Numbered from the stretch's first letter, positions 1 to 12,790 are shown. The stretch is 64,000 nucleotides of DNA from Epiperipatus broadwayi (GCA_028023455.1 JAQFVV010007274.1:52387-116386); one strand, 5' to 3'. Made by a program: numbers and translations. The notes: generated by a model not told the origin, from the sequence alone.

Positions 1-411
1 AATATTTGATATGTGTAATTATGCTAATATTTAAAAAAACAGTCAACTACAGATAAATTATAATAGTGTATGGTTGGGAAAAACTGGCCATAATAAATAC
101 TGCATCAATAAGTCTTGTACATAAATATTTAAAGTAAATATTAAAAGTAATAACTTAAAGTTAAATATATAGCTTATTTATTAATAAAAATTAATATTGA
201 ATAATTGAATTTAAAACAATTATTTATTTAAAAGTAGTATTGTGGTAGAAAATGAATGTTCGTTTTGTGATATTAAAATTATTTTAAAATTTGTTATATT
301 ATTATTTTTTAAAAGATATATTGGTAGTTGAGGAGGGAGTGTACTGCCACCAACAGATGGTGCTGCAACATCATCAATAAATGGCCTGAAACTTGCAAGT
401 GATAAATTTAT
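1..411. other. AT-rich sequence, no gene seen
   Basis: AT-rich sequence with short poly-A and poly-T runs. I see no coding frame, RNA gene or transposon end. Confidence 0.6.
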
Positions 412-615
412 TTACAAAAGTGGCTCAAAATTCACAAATAAAAAAAAAAGTTACAAAAGTGGCTAAAAGTTCACAAATAATAAAAAAAGTTACAAAAGTG
501 GCTAAAAATTGACAAGTAAAAAAAAAAAAAGTTATAAAAGTGGCTAAAAATTGACAACCAAAAAAAAATAGTGATGAAAGAGTCTGAAAATTGTCAAATA
601 AAAAACAAAAGAACA
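412..615. repeat. A-rich minisatellite, period about 40 bp
   Basis: Five tandem units begin near 421, 460, 499, 541 and 580. Each carries a variant of AAAAGTGGCTAAAAATTGAC followed by a run of 8-13 A. The period is 39-42 bp and most of the length variation lies in the A run. A similar word recurs at 868-890. Reading frames here are low-complexity shadows of the repeat. A second A-rich minisatellite of the same period lies at 20290-20500. Confidence 0.8.
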
Positions 616-639
616 AAATGCTATGAAATTAAAATCAAA

Positions 640-1350
640 AAAAATAAAAACACCATAAAAATATGAGAAACACCCCCCCCTCCTAAAATCAATATTTCTT
701 CATTTAAATCAAAAAATAGAAATGTCTGAGGATATATATATATATATACACAAGGAATAGATCGAAAGTAGAAATTATTAAAAAAAAAATGGTAACAAAT
801 CCTATAATAATTCAAATTTAAAAAATAAATAAGTCTGTGATTAATACAAAAACAAACATGGTGGATGAAAGTGGCTCAAATCAAAAAAAAAGCTGAATGA
901 CAAAAAAAAGGTGTAAACGGAAAGTTAAATTATATTAAAACAAACAAGAAATTATTCCTATAATATTAAATTTAAAAATAACGGTCGTGTTGTCCAACGC
1001 AAACGGTGGACAAGTGAAATCCAAATCTCAAATTTTTCCTTTCAACATTTCCAAAGGAAGGGCAAATAAGAGCTGTCAATATTTGCAAATAATAAGATAT
1101 AAAAGCAAGGTTATATAAGCAAAAAGATAGTCGCCTAAAATTCAAATTTAAAATTCCAGAAAATAGAGAAACCCCCCAACAGAATTCTTCCTAAATCGAA
1201 AAATAAAATACGAGATATATAATACCAAGAAATACAGAAAGTTAAATTATATTAAAAACAAACAAGAAATGATGAATATCCTATAATAATAAAATTTAAA
1301 AAATTAAGAAATCTGCTAATTGACAAAGAAACAGGTGGACAAACACAGCA
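640..1350. repeat. Diverged direct duplication, offset about 500 bp
   Basis: Segment 650-860 and segment 1150-1350 share the same order of words: a C-run after GAAAC, then AAATCRAAAAATA, GATATAT, CCTATAATAAT and AAATTTAAAAAAT. A third partial echo lies at 925-985 (GAAAGTTAAATTATATTAAA, then AAACAAGAAAT). The blocks look like decayed tandem copies of one non-coding unit. No reading frame is conserved between them. Confidence 0.55.
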
Positions 1351-1389
1351 ATTGGGCTTTCATATAGTTACATATATAATAAAGTTTTT

Positions 1390-1800
1390 CCAAATCTTAG
1401 TTATTTTCTAGCCAAAGTGTGCCGTAGTTATCTTCCCGGTAAAAGTTATTAAAATTTTATTTGATTAAATTTGAAACCTCTTCGGTCGTAGTTTTTACCT
1501 AATAAAGTTGCAGGCCCTAGCGGTGTTATCTTAGAAGCTAAGAAAACACATCAAGAAATAATATAATGAAGGAAAGGGGGTTTTGCTATATAAGCAATAG
1601 CGCCCTTTCAAGACAATAATCGCAATTCAGGCATCTCAATCAATTGAACAGTCCATTTTGACGTAATAAAGGAATAACCAGGGGGGTATGGCCGAGCCCG
1701 CCTGAGAAACAGCAGCGGAGGGCAACAACCACGCAAGAACTTAAAGAGGCCCCGATATGCAGAGAACTGCCAGAGAGGAAAAGAAGAGAAGAAAATGTAA
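1390..1800 (+). promoter_or_regulatory. GC-richer patch with TATA-like box; possible LTR or 5' exon remnant
   Basis: This patch is clearly richer in G and C than its surroundings. CTATATAAGC lies at about 1588-1597, followed after some 30 nt by TTTCAAGACAATAATCGC and, from 1680, by a G-rich segment (CAGGGGGGTATGGCCGAGCC). The patch ends at about 1798 with AAATGTAAATC, which could serve as a splice donor. This layout fits a promoter with a first exon, or an old LTR with its leader. I see no second LTR and no open frame, so the call is tentative. Confidence 0.3.
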
Positions 1801-3220
1801 ATCTCTTCCTTCTAAAACTTTCCCTAAAATCAACTTTAAATGCTAGCTTAAATCTTAATCAATGGCCTTCTAATATGTAAACTAAACTTCTGGAAATTTT
1901 ATTTTGTTTTACTTTCAATCTTAAAACTTGCCTAAACTGTAAAGGAATTTAATTGCTTTATTTAAACTCTAAAATCTTGCCTGATTTAAAATGAGTTAAA
2001 CTGATTTAAATGATCTTAAATGAATTGAACTGAATTAAAGTGGTTAAACTGATTTAAAAATGTAAATGTTTTTTTATGTTTAGTAATTTGTTTATGTTTT
2101 TGTTTGGTTCTCGTAGAATATGTTGTTTGGTTACGTATTTTATTCTAGGTATTAATGTTCCATTTTAATTGAAATGTCATAATTATAAATAGATAAATAT
2201 ATAAGTTTTGGTATAATTAAATTTTATGTAGTTTATATCTTAGTATTATCCTAGTCTTAAACTGCTTTGAAACTAAAATCTATTTTATCGATGTCCATCC
2301 TTTATTTTAAAAAACTTTCGCCTCTGAATTTATCTATATTAAATTTGTTTCTTAATTAAATCTTGCCAATTTTATTATTTAGTCTTTGTGTTTATGATAA
2401 TTAACGCTTATCCAAATAAATATTAGCAAGATAATAAAGTTGATATGGTCGTCCATATGGTAGTGTGATATACCAAACAATTTGAAGGAAATTTGAAAGT
2501 AATACTCTTAAATATGTTATAAAGTTACCATTAGAAGTGTAAAGCATATTCTGTTTTATTTCCCCATATGTTATCGTCCTAGCTAGTTAAAGCCTATATA
2601 TAGTTGTAAATTGGTTCTAACCGGGGTAGTATTAAAAGTAATACATACTTTTCGGTTTATTTAGCCATTTTAATATTTGTTCCGTGTCTTATGATCCTGT
2701 TAGTTGGGGCCTATTTAGTTTGGGATTATCTTCTTCAGTGGTGCTACCAACCTTCGCATCATATAAATGGCGCCACCCAGTATAAGCTCCCACCATATAA
2801 TTGTCATCAGCTACCTAAAGGCCTCCTATATATGAGTTTGGTCCAGGACATTACTTGGTAAAATATGAATACCATATGGTAAAATATCAAGTTATATATT
2901 TTCTTTATGATAGTATCTGAAGTCTAGCTCCCTTATCATTATTTTATATAGTTATCTTTTGTCTGAAATAGTAATTTAAATTGTATATTACTATATAAGA
3001 GTATATTAAGTATTCATCTAAGTAAATATGTTCTTTATTAAAAATTTATTATCCTTCCTCTACCTAAAAATCTAATCTATATAGCAAAATAGGCATTGTA
3101 ATAAATTCTATTATTAAAATACATTAGCTCATGAAATATATTGTTATATTTTCTGTAGTGATATATATGTATAGTGAATTAAATTGAATTACCTAAAATG
3201 AAATACTGTCTGTATTAAAT
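1801..3220. other. AT-rich sequence, nothing recognised
   Basis: I find no supported gene, RNA or transposon end. Reading frames are short and stop-rich on both strands. Confidence 0.55.
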
Positions 3221-3242
3221 TTATATATTTATATATTATATA

Positions 3243-3275
<33 letters not shown>
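3221..3275. repeat. (TA)n microsatellite
   Basis: Interrupted TA tract of about 55 bp. Confidence 0.9.
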
Positions 3276-3797
3276 AACAGGAAGACTATCCTTCACACTT
3301 TAACATTTGTATTAGAAGTTATAATCACTTATAAGTGATTTATCCTATATATTAAACAAGTCATTAAATTCACTACCAAAATATTTCTAATAAATACTTG
3401 ATGTGATATTATATTGAAATTATTGATGTGGAAATTATGTATATAATATTGTTTTGAATTATTATTTTATATTTTAAATTCATTAAATTAGTTTTAAATT
3501 TACTCTTACTTCATGTTTTTGTTTGTCAGTGCTACAATTATTTAGTATTTGATAATTATTTCCATTATTTTTAAAAACTTATAAGTAATTAATAGTCACA
3601 TATAATGTACTATATAATTATGCTAAATAAAATCTATTTTCCCATTCATGTTTGTGATGTTTTGGGCATGTGGGAATACTGTGTGCTCAACTGTTCATTT
3701 ATATGAGAAAGGTAGGGAATAGGTTAGGAAGTTTTACCTGTAATGGTAGTTAGGATGTTATGAGTTCTAGATTTTGTTTTGAAATGTATATTTGATG

Positions 3798-3798
<1 letters not shown>
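3276..3798. other. AT-rich sequence, nothing recognised
   Basis: I find no gene or repeat with a clear boundary. Confidence 0.5.

Positions 3799-3845
<47 letters not shown>
3799..3845. repeat. (TA)n microsatellite at the left end of a palindrome
   Basis: Pure TA tract that directly abuts the left arm of the large inverted repeat beginning at about 3846. Confidence 0.9.
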
Positions 3846-3849
<4 letters not shown>

Positions 3850-5399
3850 CTAATATTTTCTTAATTAAAATATGAATATTAATACTACATTCTTCCAGTC
3901 ATCTGGTACATCTTTATCATTTAGACATATGGTATGTAAGTTTTGTATATATTTCTGAATTGAATATAAAATATAATCAATTTTATAGAACTTTGTTTAA
4001 ATAATAAATTTATTTTCATCAAAGATTTTGTTAAACTGAATTGTTAAATGTTATAATAGTTAAAAGTATGTGATTTAATATTATAATAAAATGTGATGAT
4101 AGTTTCTTTAATTGTTGCCTTATTCTTTTATAAATTGTTATTATGTTCTTTATTTTCATTAATTTCTTTAATAAAATTAATATTGTTTGTATTTTATAAA
4201 TTATTTTTTATAAGAAGTAATTTTTGAAAAAATTTATTGCACATCTAGGTATACGGTTTTTTTTATTTATTTAAAAAGTTAATTGGGCTTCATTTTCAAT
4301 TTTCTATTATTATTCCAAAACTTTTTATATAAATGAAAAGTTATTTTATCAACTGATATATAAAAACTTCCACTTATCTTTAGTATTGTCAATTCTGATA
4401 TCCATTTCGTTCTTGAATATTATCAAATATTTCAATCACGTTCTAATTATATATAATATTTTTTATAAACTTATTTATAAATATTTCACTTGATGGTATT
4501 TTATAAAACTATTATGCTATCTTTCTTATATACCTTGTTCTCAATTGAATATAGAATATACTGTAATCAATTTTACAGAAAACATTATAAAAGAAAGTAT
4601 ATAAGAATGACTACATAATGGTTTTATAAAACACTATTAAGTGAAATATTTATAAAGAAGATTATAAAAAATATTATATAAAATTAGAACATGATTGAAT
4701 TATTTGATAATATTAAAGAACGAAATGCATATATCAGTTGATAAAATAACTTTTCATTTATTTAAAGAGTTGTGGAATAATAATATAAGAATTGGGGGGG
4801 GGGGGAGGCGCCAATTAACGTTTTTAAATAAATGTAAAAAAGAGAAGCGTACACCTAGATCGCGCAGAGTAAAAATTTTTATTAAGAAAATTACTTCTAA
4901 TAAAAAAAATTAATGTCTAAAATACAAACAACAATATTGGAATGTTTTTTTAAAGAAAAGTTCTGGAAAATAAATAACTTAATAACAATTTATAAAAGAA
5001 ATAAGGCAACAATTAAAAGAAAACTAACATCTGACATATTTTATTATATGTAATTCACGTGACATTTTGAATTATGTTAACATCTTGACAAGATTCAGTT
5101 TTGAACGAAAATCGGTTTGATGAAAATAAATTTATTATTTAAATATAAAGTTGTCTATAAAATTGATTATATTTTATATTCAATTCAGAAGAAACTGTAT
5201 AAGAACGACAACATAATGGTTTTATAAATTAGCATCATATATATATATATATAAATAAAAGTTACATATCATCATATATATATATATATAAATAAAAGTT
5301 ACATATCAAATCTCTAAATGATAAAGATGCACCAGATGACTGGAAGAATGCAGTATTAATATTTTGAAAAAGTTATTAAGAAAATATTAGAAATTATAG
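3846..5399. repeat. Large imperfect palindrome containing inverted LINE sequence
   Basis: The left arm (3846-4560) and right arm (about 4565-5399) are inverted copies. Matched landmarks include AGTTATTTTATCAACTGATA at 4339 against its complement near 4730, CGTTCTAATTATATATAATA near 4439 against its complement near 4680, and CATTCTTCCAGTCATCTGGT at 3891 against its complement near 5336. The outer part of the right arm runs on into reverse-transcriptase coding sequence. The left arm stops at a (TA)n tract. The arms differ by indels, including a G-run at 4795 present only on the right. This looks like two head-to-head LINE copies, one of them truncated. Confidence 0.7.
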
Positions 5400-6620
5400 A
5401 CCTATCAGACTTTTATCAATTCTATACATTTTTTTTTTCAAAAATAATTGTAATTTCTCTATATTGAACTTTGGATTTTAACCAACCAAAATGACAAGCT
5501 GGATTTAAAAGTGGCTTTAGTATAATGAATCACAATCAAATATTGGTGAGACGTTATAGGAAGAACCAATGATTATGAGTTGCCATTATGATTTGGATTT
5601 GTAGATTATAAAAAATCATTTGATTTTATAAACATTTCTTTAATGATTATATAATCAAAATATAGACTCAGGATATTGTTATATTCTGAAGAATATTTAT
5701 AAAAATGCAACAACAATAATTGGATTAAAATACGATAGTAGGAAGACTAACATTGAGAAAACTGCTTGACTCCATATCTTCAAAACATATTACAGCAATT
5801 ATGCAAGAAATAATTTGTGGTATAAAATGGGAAGCTAATGAAGTAGAAGTAATTATTTAAATTTCTAGATTTTAAGATGATATAGTTGTTTCTGTAAATA
5901 ATACTTTAGAACTTCATGAAATGTTTTCAGAGTTATCAGGTGAAAGTAAAAATGTAGGATTAAAAGTAAATGCTAAATAGCCTAAAGTAATGGTCAATGC
6001 ATTTTCTCAAAGGATAGAAATAAAGATTTACAATTATGATTTAGAAGATAACAACTATGAATACATTTGTTAAATTATTACTGCAGAAGAAAATATAATG
6101 GATGAAGTTAATTGTAGAATTAAACTTTATTAGAGTGCTTTTATTAAAAATAATTTAATATTAAAAGAAATTATGCATATATGTTTGAAAAAGGTTTTTA
6201 ATATACGTGTTTTACCACTTCATACTTATGGATCTGAAACTTGCACATTTTTCAAAAGAGCAATATAGAGATTTCAAACCATTCAATTAAGTATGTAGAG
6301 ATACATGTTAGAAATAACAAGAAGAGATCGAAAATGGTATACATCATTGAGAGAACAAACTGTTGATGTTGACATTAATGAATGAATAAAGAGAACAAAG
6401 TGGAGTTGGGATGGGCATATTTCTAGAGCAGGAAATAATATATAAACAGTTGAAGTTAAACTGGCTTTCATGAAATTGGAAAAAGACCTAGAAAAAGACA
6501 ACAAGTGTGATAGATGGATAAAATAATAATGTGGAGAAGAGAAACTGGAGATCAGTAAAGATGAATTGAGCTAGGATAGTGGATTGATATAGATTTAAAA
6601 AGATTATGACACATGAAGTA
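5310..6620 (+). pseudogene. Decayed LINE reverse transcriptase
   Basis: A non-LTR reverse transcriptase can be read in pieces across all three plus frames. In order these are: a DWKNAV...NYRPIRLLSILY segment (about 5330-5430); FGFVDYKKSFDFI (5592-5630), matching the usual A-F-x-D-x-x-K-A-F-D block; the catalytic FADD motif near 5867, where the alanine codon is replaced by TAA; NVGLKVNAK (about 5950); and a C-terminal DRKWYTSLREQTVDVDIN...KWSWDGHIS segment (about 6325-6420) typical of this LINE type after the RT domain. Many stops and frameshifts are present. The 5' side is shared with the palindrome at 3846-5399. An RTE-like or related clade is likely, but I cannot assign the clade firmly. 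Confidence 0.75.
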
Positions 6621-6860
6621 TATTAATTTGTGTAGAATAAATATATAATGATCACTTGCTATATATCCCAAAATTTCTACTGCTACAATATACATTTATA
6701 TACAATAATTAATAAAACAAGACACAAATTGTATAAATTGCTTTTAAACTTGTATTAAAATGTTCACTAAAGGCAGCTTACCACTAGCTCCAATCAAGCT
6801 TAAATTTATAAGTGACAAAAAAAAGAATAAGAATTCAAAATCTTTATCAGAATATCTCTA

Positions 6861-6905
6861 TCTCCAGACCAATTGGCTTTGAAATTATGACTCATCTCAG
6901 TAGAG
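6861..6905 (-). ncRNA. Hammerhead-like ribozyme, E1 unit 1 (degenerate)
   Basis: Minus strand: helix I 5' strand CTCTA, core CTGAGATGAG, a helix II region, a GAAA relic read as CAAA, then GCC-AATT-GGTC with predicted cleavage between 6867 and 6866. TGGAGA supplies the 3' strand of helix I. Core changes suggest it is inactive. Confidence 0.5.
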
Positions 6906-7270
6906 ATCTAAAACTCAGACACTAGATCTAAAATAGTAACTCAACATTCAGCTCATATCTAATACATTACTATCAATTTGAAAACCTGAATTTTTCAGAC
7001 AATAAATGTATTCAAATCCAGACTTACAAACCAGATAGTTATATGGGTAGGAACTCAGGTCAGTTTCACCAATATATTAATAGCCTACACGATATAACAG
7101 GGCAAAATCTTTCAAGGGTACATATATAATAATTAATAAAACAAAACAAATTGTGTAACTTGCTTTTAAGCTTGTATTAAAATGTTCCCTGGAGGGAGCT
7201 TACCACTAGCTCCAATCAAGCTTAAATTTATAAGTGCCAAAAAAGAAATTATAAGAATTCAAAATCCCTA

Positions 7271-7317
7271 TCTCCAGACGAATTGGGTTCAAGCTTATGT
7301 CTCAACTCAGTGGAGAG
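7271..7317 (-). ncRNA. Hammerhead-like ribozyme, E1 unit 2
   Basis: Minus strand: helix I pairs TCTCCA (7311-7316) perfectly with TGGAGA (7271-7276). Between them lie CTGAGTT, a helix II region ending in GCTT, GAA and a C-rich helix III closing at CGTC. Predicted cleavage is between 7277 and 7276, which is 410 nt from the unit 1 site. The base after CTGANG is T instead of the conserved A, a change seen in all E1 units, so activity is doubtful. Confidence 0.6.
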
Positions 7318-7687
7318 CAAGGACTCATATACCAGATCTAAAATACTAACTCAAAAGTCAGGACTTATCTAATAAGTTACTATCAATTGAAAATCCAGAA
7401 ATTTTTTGGACACCTAAATGTCTTGAAATCTAGCCTTACAAACTAGATAACTATATGGGTTTAAACTCAGTTCAGTTTCACTATTTATTAATAACCTCTG
7501 CAATATAAAATTGCAAAAGCATTCAAGGGTACACATATAATGATTAATAAAACATGACACAAATTGTGTAACTTTTAAGCTTGTATAAAAATGTCCACTA
7601 AAGAGAGATTACCACTAGCTCCAATCAAGATTAAATTTATAAGTGCTGAAAGAGAAAGAATTCAAAATCTCTATTGGAATATCCCTA

Positions 7688-7712
7688 TCTCCAGGCCAAT
7701 TGGTTTCAAGCT
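7688..7712 (-). ncRNA. Half hammerhead at the E1 palindrome junction
   Basis: Minus strand reads AGCTTGAAACC-AATT-GGCC^TGGAGA, which gives the conserved GAAA, a perfect helix III and the cleavage position (7694/7693). The 5' half (CTGANGA and helix I strand) is missing because the array inverts here. Confidence 0.55.
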
Positions 7713-8083
7713 AGGGACATTCCGATAAAGATTTTGAATTTTTTCTCTTTTGGCACTTATAAATGTAAACTTGATTGGAGTTAGTGGTAAACTACCTCTA
7801 GTAAACATTTTAATGCAAGCTTAAAAGCAAAGTATGCAATTTGGTTTTTGTTTTATTAATTATTAGGTGTATCCTTGAATACTTTTACAATGTTAGATTG
7901 TGGAGGCCATTAATATATGGTGAAGCTGAACTGAGTTCAGATCCATATAGCTATCTGTTTTGCAAGGCCGGATTCGAAGACATTTACATGTCTTAAAATT
8001 CAGGTTTTCAAATTAATAGTAGATTATTGGATAAGTGCTGACATTTGAGTTAATATTTTAAATCTAGTGTCTGAGTCCTAGTA

Positions 8084-8124
8084 TTCCTCTGAGGTGAGCC
8101 ATAAGCTTGGTGTGGAGATAGGGA
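8084..8124 (+). ncRNA. Internally deleted hammerhead, E1 right arm
   Basis: Plus strand: TTCCT-CTGAGGT-GAGC-CATAA-GCTT-G, then a deletion that removes GAAA and helix III, rejoining at TGTGGAGATAG. Helix II (GAGC/GCTT) is intact, but the ribozyme cannot fold. Confidence 0.5.
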
Positions 8125-8191
8125 CATTCCGATAGAATTTTTGAATTCGTTCATTTTCAACACTTGTAAATTTAAGGTTGATTGGAGCTAG

Positions 8192-8193
<2 letters not shown>

Positions 8194-8218
<25 letters not shown>
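8194..8218. repeat. (TA)n microsatellite at the right end of E1
   Basis: Pure TA tract directly following the E1 right arm. Confidence 0.9.
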
Positions 8219-8227
<9 letters not shown>

Positions 8228-9255
8228 CAGTAATTAAAATTTGTTAAAAAAAAACAAAAAATATAAATGCCACTTAGGAGCATTTCAACTATCCTTGTAG
8301 TCTTTGTCACGTAGTACATTGAAATGGTTAACTTTCCCATAATTCCATGATCTTAGCGTTTGTTGCCTGCCTATTGATTAAGTCTTGCTTGTATTTATAT
8401 ATTAACATAGCTTGCTTGATTTTTCTTTTATTATTATTTCTTTCCGTTTGCAATATTTTATATTATTATAATTGAAATGAAAAACATATATATATATATG
8501 ATTTTTATTGTCATAAAAAATTAAACCTAATAAATTATCATTATTTGTGATTTATTTAAAACTTAATGATGTTTCATGTAGATGTAATATAAACATTTTA
8601 ATATATTTTTTTTATAAACAAATAAAGTGATTACCTTGTGCGTCTCCATAGAGATGGGCAAATGCCTTAGTTGCTGACCATTCAATTTCCGCATAATTAA
8701 AAATAGAAAAGGTACGTTTTCCATTAGTTATTAAAACTACTTGAAAGGTGTTGGTCTAAAAATCACATATACATACATAATTATATAAATAACTTTTATA
8801 ACGTCATACATCTCTATAATAATTAGTTAAAACGATATCAAAATTTACTACTTAAAAATATTAAATATTTGATGTTTCATTTAAATTTTTTATTAATATA
8901 TAACTAATAATCAATATTGCTACACATATTTTTTATTAGAGAAATACCTTTTTGTTATTAAATAAAATAAAATAAAAAACATTTTGTTTTTTTTTTAGAG
9001 GACGATGAGAGAATTTCTAATGTTGTTCAGTTGTATTTATTACTTTGTGATAATATATATGACTGAATAACAGAAATATATTTAGTATCACTTGCAAGTC
9101 AATATGTTGTTCTTTGTGTTTGTTTCAAAATTACATTGACTTTATCTTTCAGTTGTCTTATAGTTCTTAATTTAAGTGTAAATTGAGATAGATGAAAACT
9201 GGTAAATATGAGACTCTGTATAGATTATTCTTATATATACTCTCCATCATGACAG

Positions 9256-9258
<3 letters not shown>
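8219..9258. other. AT-rich sequence, nothing recognised
   Basis: A short TA run lies at 8486-8499. I see no gene or transposon end. Confidence 0.55.

Positions 9259-9315
<57 letters not shown>
9259..9315. repeat. (TA)n microsatellite
   Basis: TA tract of about 55 bp. Confidence 0.9.
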
Positions 9316-12300
9316 TCTACCCTGTATTCGCGTGCATCTTCACTTCCAGATAATATGAAAATATGAAATAAAAACGGGTTCTAGCTCAGTTAATAATTAA
9401 TAAATAAAATATTCAGCGTTAAAATTAAATATTTCACTAGCTCAAATTTAAAATTCAAATAAGGTTCAGTTTATAAAATAAATTAAATACATATTTAATA
9501 TTTTCATGAGACTTAAAGCGAAAATACAGGTGACAAGATAGATTACATTAACCAATATCCTACAGGATACTACCTCAATGGCATAAGAACAATATCCCCC
9601 CTTATTACTATTTTAAATAACAAACTCACAGTATTCTTACGACTCAAATAACTTCTACTCACTAAGATTAAACTAATAATTACATCTTAATCTTTTATTT
9701 GTAATAATCTAGCTCAAATAAAATAATCTCAGGTTCATAAAGTTTATTCTAAGTTAATAAAAATACGGTAGTAAAATATGAGAAGGGATTTTATGTCATA
9801 ATCTACTACACTAAAACTAATAATAATAATAATATTCTTTATTGTTTAACCAATGCTGGATATCTTTTCTTTTCGTTATATTTCTATTACCATAATAAAA
9901 TAATAAAATAATTTTATATAATCTTTTATCTTTATGTAATAATATAATAAATACGTGGTAGCATATGATAATCTGATAAACAAAAGTAAGTGGGAACTGA
10001 TAGCATATAATTCAATATACTATTGTGATAACTTATTTATGACCAATAAACAATGTAAAATTATAATTATTTAATTAAAAGAATACCAATAAAATATTTA
10101 AATTCTTAAAATAATTTTCTACTTATCTTTTGTGCAAAATTATATATTTGTTTCAATTATTCTAAATATATCGTGATTTCATGCAGCGATGTGGAGAAAT
10201 AAAAAATTCAGACACAAAAATTTTGAAAAACAAATTTTAACAAAGTTTATTAATAATAACAAATAAATAAACAATTTATTTACACTATTTACAATGGATA
10301 TCCTTAACTTTTACTTTACAATTTTATCTACTGGGTTATAGAAAAAAATAATTTATATTTTAGTTATATATCTTTATCTAAACTTAAGACAAAACAAAAA
10401 AAAATGTTACTATTTGGTTTCTCATTATGGTTAACTTATTACAAATATATTTATTTACTTTATTAGCAACAACATTTTATCCTTAATATTATTAAACTAT
10501 CTTATTTTAAAAAAAAATCATAGGAAAACATTCTACAGAAGACAAAATTAATTTTATAACGAGTATGGATTTCTTAAAATATTAAAAATTTCATCTTGCA
10601 AAGTCAAAGATGTTACACAAAATATTATCCAAAATTCAGTACTAGATTTTAGTATTTACCACACAATGTTTACTAATCAAAATATATTCTTATTTAAGCC
10701 TTACTTTAGTATGATATAAGTGTAATCATCAATATATTGTTGTTATTCAATAAATAAATAAAAAATGCTATGCATATTGTTTACATAATTTTCTTGGTAC
10801 TATTATATTTTAAAAATATGCAATAGTTATTTTTCTCTTAAAAAAATAATAATAAAGCATTTAAAATTATTATCACTTTAAAGAAAATATCTTTGTTTAG
10901 ATACTTTATTTTAAAAAGTTTATATTTCATTTCCGAAATAAAATTCAAAATATATTCTATGATTTTTTTCTTTCTCTTAGGATACTTTGGATCTTGAATT
11001 TTAAGTTATAAAATTCTATTCTTTCTAAGCAAATAAACCAATCTTATACAAAACGATCGCATAACCTAAGTTCTAAATTATTTATCATTTCTTTTCAAAA
11101 TATCTTACTGAACGATGCAGTTACATGAAATAAAGATAGCGAAAATAGATGCATAGGATTTAAGGAAGAAAGCTAGAGTATCACTCTTAATATATCTCAA
11201 AAAATCATGGCACAGTGCAAAGAGGTATGACCTTTACCTGTCTAATATCCTCTAATACATGGACAATGTTAAAGCTATTTCTTCAGCTTTATTAGAACAT
11301 CAAATATTTAAAGAAATGTAAAAACACTGGCCAAATAAAATGTGTAACAGTCATAGGGCTTTGTTAACTATGCTGATATTCACATAAAGACTAATATTAT
11401 TCACATTCCTTATAACATCTTATTTCTTAAAACATCATCTTGGTTTCCTGTTCATTAAGTACTACCAAGCCACTATCTCAACATTATTTCTCAAGATTTT
11501 TCTACATCTTACATCGATAAATAACTATCTGCATTTACAAACAATAAATAAAATTCATTGATAGTTAAACAATCCCACTATCCCACAAGAAAATTTTGCT
11601 TACTTCATCATTCTGTATGTTTAATCAAATACAATCTACTTAGACAATATTTGAATATCCTAACATGAAAATTTTAAAAGAATCACATAACTATTTCTTA
11701 TGTTGGATTATATCACTAATATAAAAAAATTGTTGTATGCATATCTTCAAATCAATCCTATCTCATAATGTTTTTTTTTTTTAAATGTTGTATGAAAATG
11801 TATTACATATAATTAAAAACTTTTACACTTCACTCTTACGATTCATAGATGATCTAAAGAAAACAAAAATATACATTATAAATTATTAATAGTTATTATT
11901 ATTACCAATAACCTTTATCTAGTCATCGTGTTCAGTAGGCTTTTCTTTATCCACTTGAGTATTGCAGATATAAAAAAATTCACACCCATACACTTTATCT
12001 TAAAATATTTTTAGCTAAATTATTAGATTGTTATATTATAAAATTTTAATATTAATAAATTAATGTTTTTATGTTTTCCTAATCTTATAAAAAAATTTAG
12101 ATTTAAACTAGATTAACAAAATAAAAGGAATCAAAACTATAATTACATATTTTCTTGACGATAGTTCCTGATAAGTCCAAAATGTTTATTATTTTCTCTA
12201 GAGTTTTAAAAAATGTTCTCCTCCAAGCGCGTTAAAGTTTAAAATAAAAATAATTATTAATCCATTTAGTAAAATTTATAGAAAATAATCCTTGGTTTTA

Positions 12301-12619
12301 GTATTTAGGATGATAATTATTAAATCATAATATTGATTAATCCCGTGAAGCTTCTTAATCTTCTCTGCCAATATTCTCTGCATATCCGATGCATCAATCC
12401 ATCTAATTTAACTTTAAAAATATTCGATAAACTTTTAAGTACTATTTGTAATTTCATGGATCCATCTTTTATTCAACTATATGTTCTTTTTTTTATATAA
12501 GTTTCCTTCTTGATACATTTAAACTTTCGTTTGGTATTTTTTTATAAATCACTTTTAAAAATAAAAAACTTTAACTACTTTTAAACAAATCTTTTCTAAA
12601 TACATTTTAAACAATTCTA
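9316..12619. other. AT-rich sequence, nothing recognised
   Basis: A long AT-rich stretch with homopolymer runs. Every reading frame is short. I recognise no gene, RNA or repeat boundary on either strand. Confidence 0.5.
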
Positions 12620-12790
12620 AGACTGGATAGTCAAAATAAGAGTCATAGATCAATTCATAGATCACATGACCCTATCTCTTAAGATTGTAAGTTATAAACA
12701 GTGAGAATTGCCAATTCTTCTACAAGCTTTATGATAAATGCTTAGCCAGAGCCAGCACTTAAAATATCTCTGTCAGGAACTCCTTCCCAA

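Larger units (their letters stand above)
6690..8193. mobile_element. E1: palindromic hammerhead retrozyme array
   Basis: Three units of about 410-420 bp (starting near 6690, 7119 and 7536, the third truncated at about 7711) are followed by an inverted portion at about 7713-8193. Landmarks recur in each unit: TTACCACTAGCTCC, CACTAGATCTAAAAT, AGTTATATGGGT and CAGTTTCACCA. Hammerhead cores lie on minus in the direct units and on plus in the inverted portion. The palindrome junction falls inside a ribozyme. The right end stops at GGAGCTAG beside a (TA)n tract. There is no coding capacity. Shared words with E2-E6 show one diverged superfamily. Confidence 0.8.

Noticed and set aside
6690-8193. Interpretation of the ~400-bp arrays as ordinary satellite DNA or CRISPR-like repeats
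   Set aside because: Units are too few and palindromic, and they contain a covarying ribozyme fold. Repeat length and the absence of spacers exclude CRISPR.
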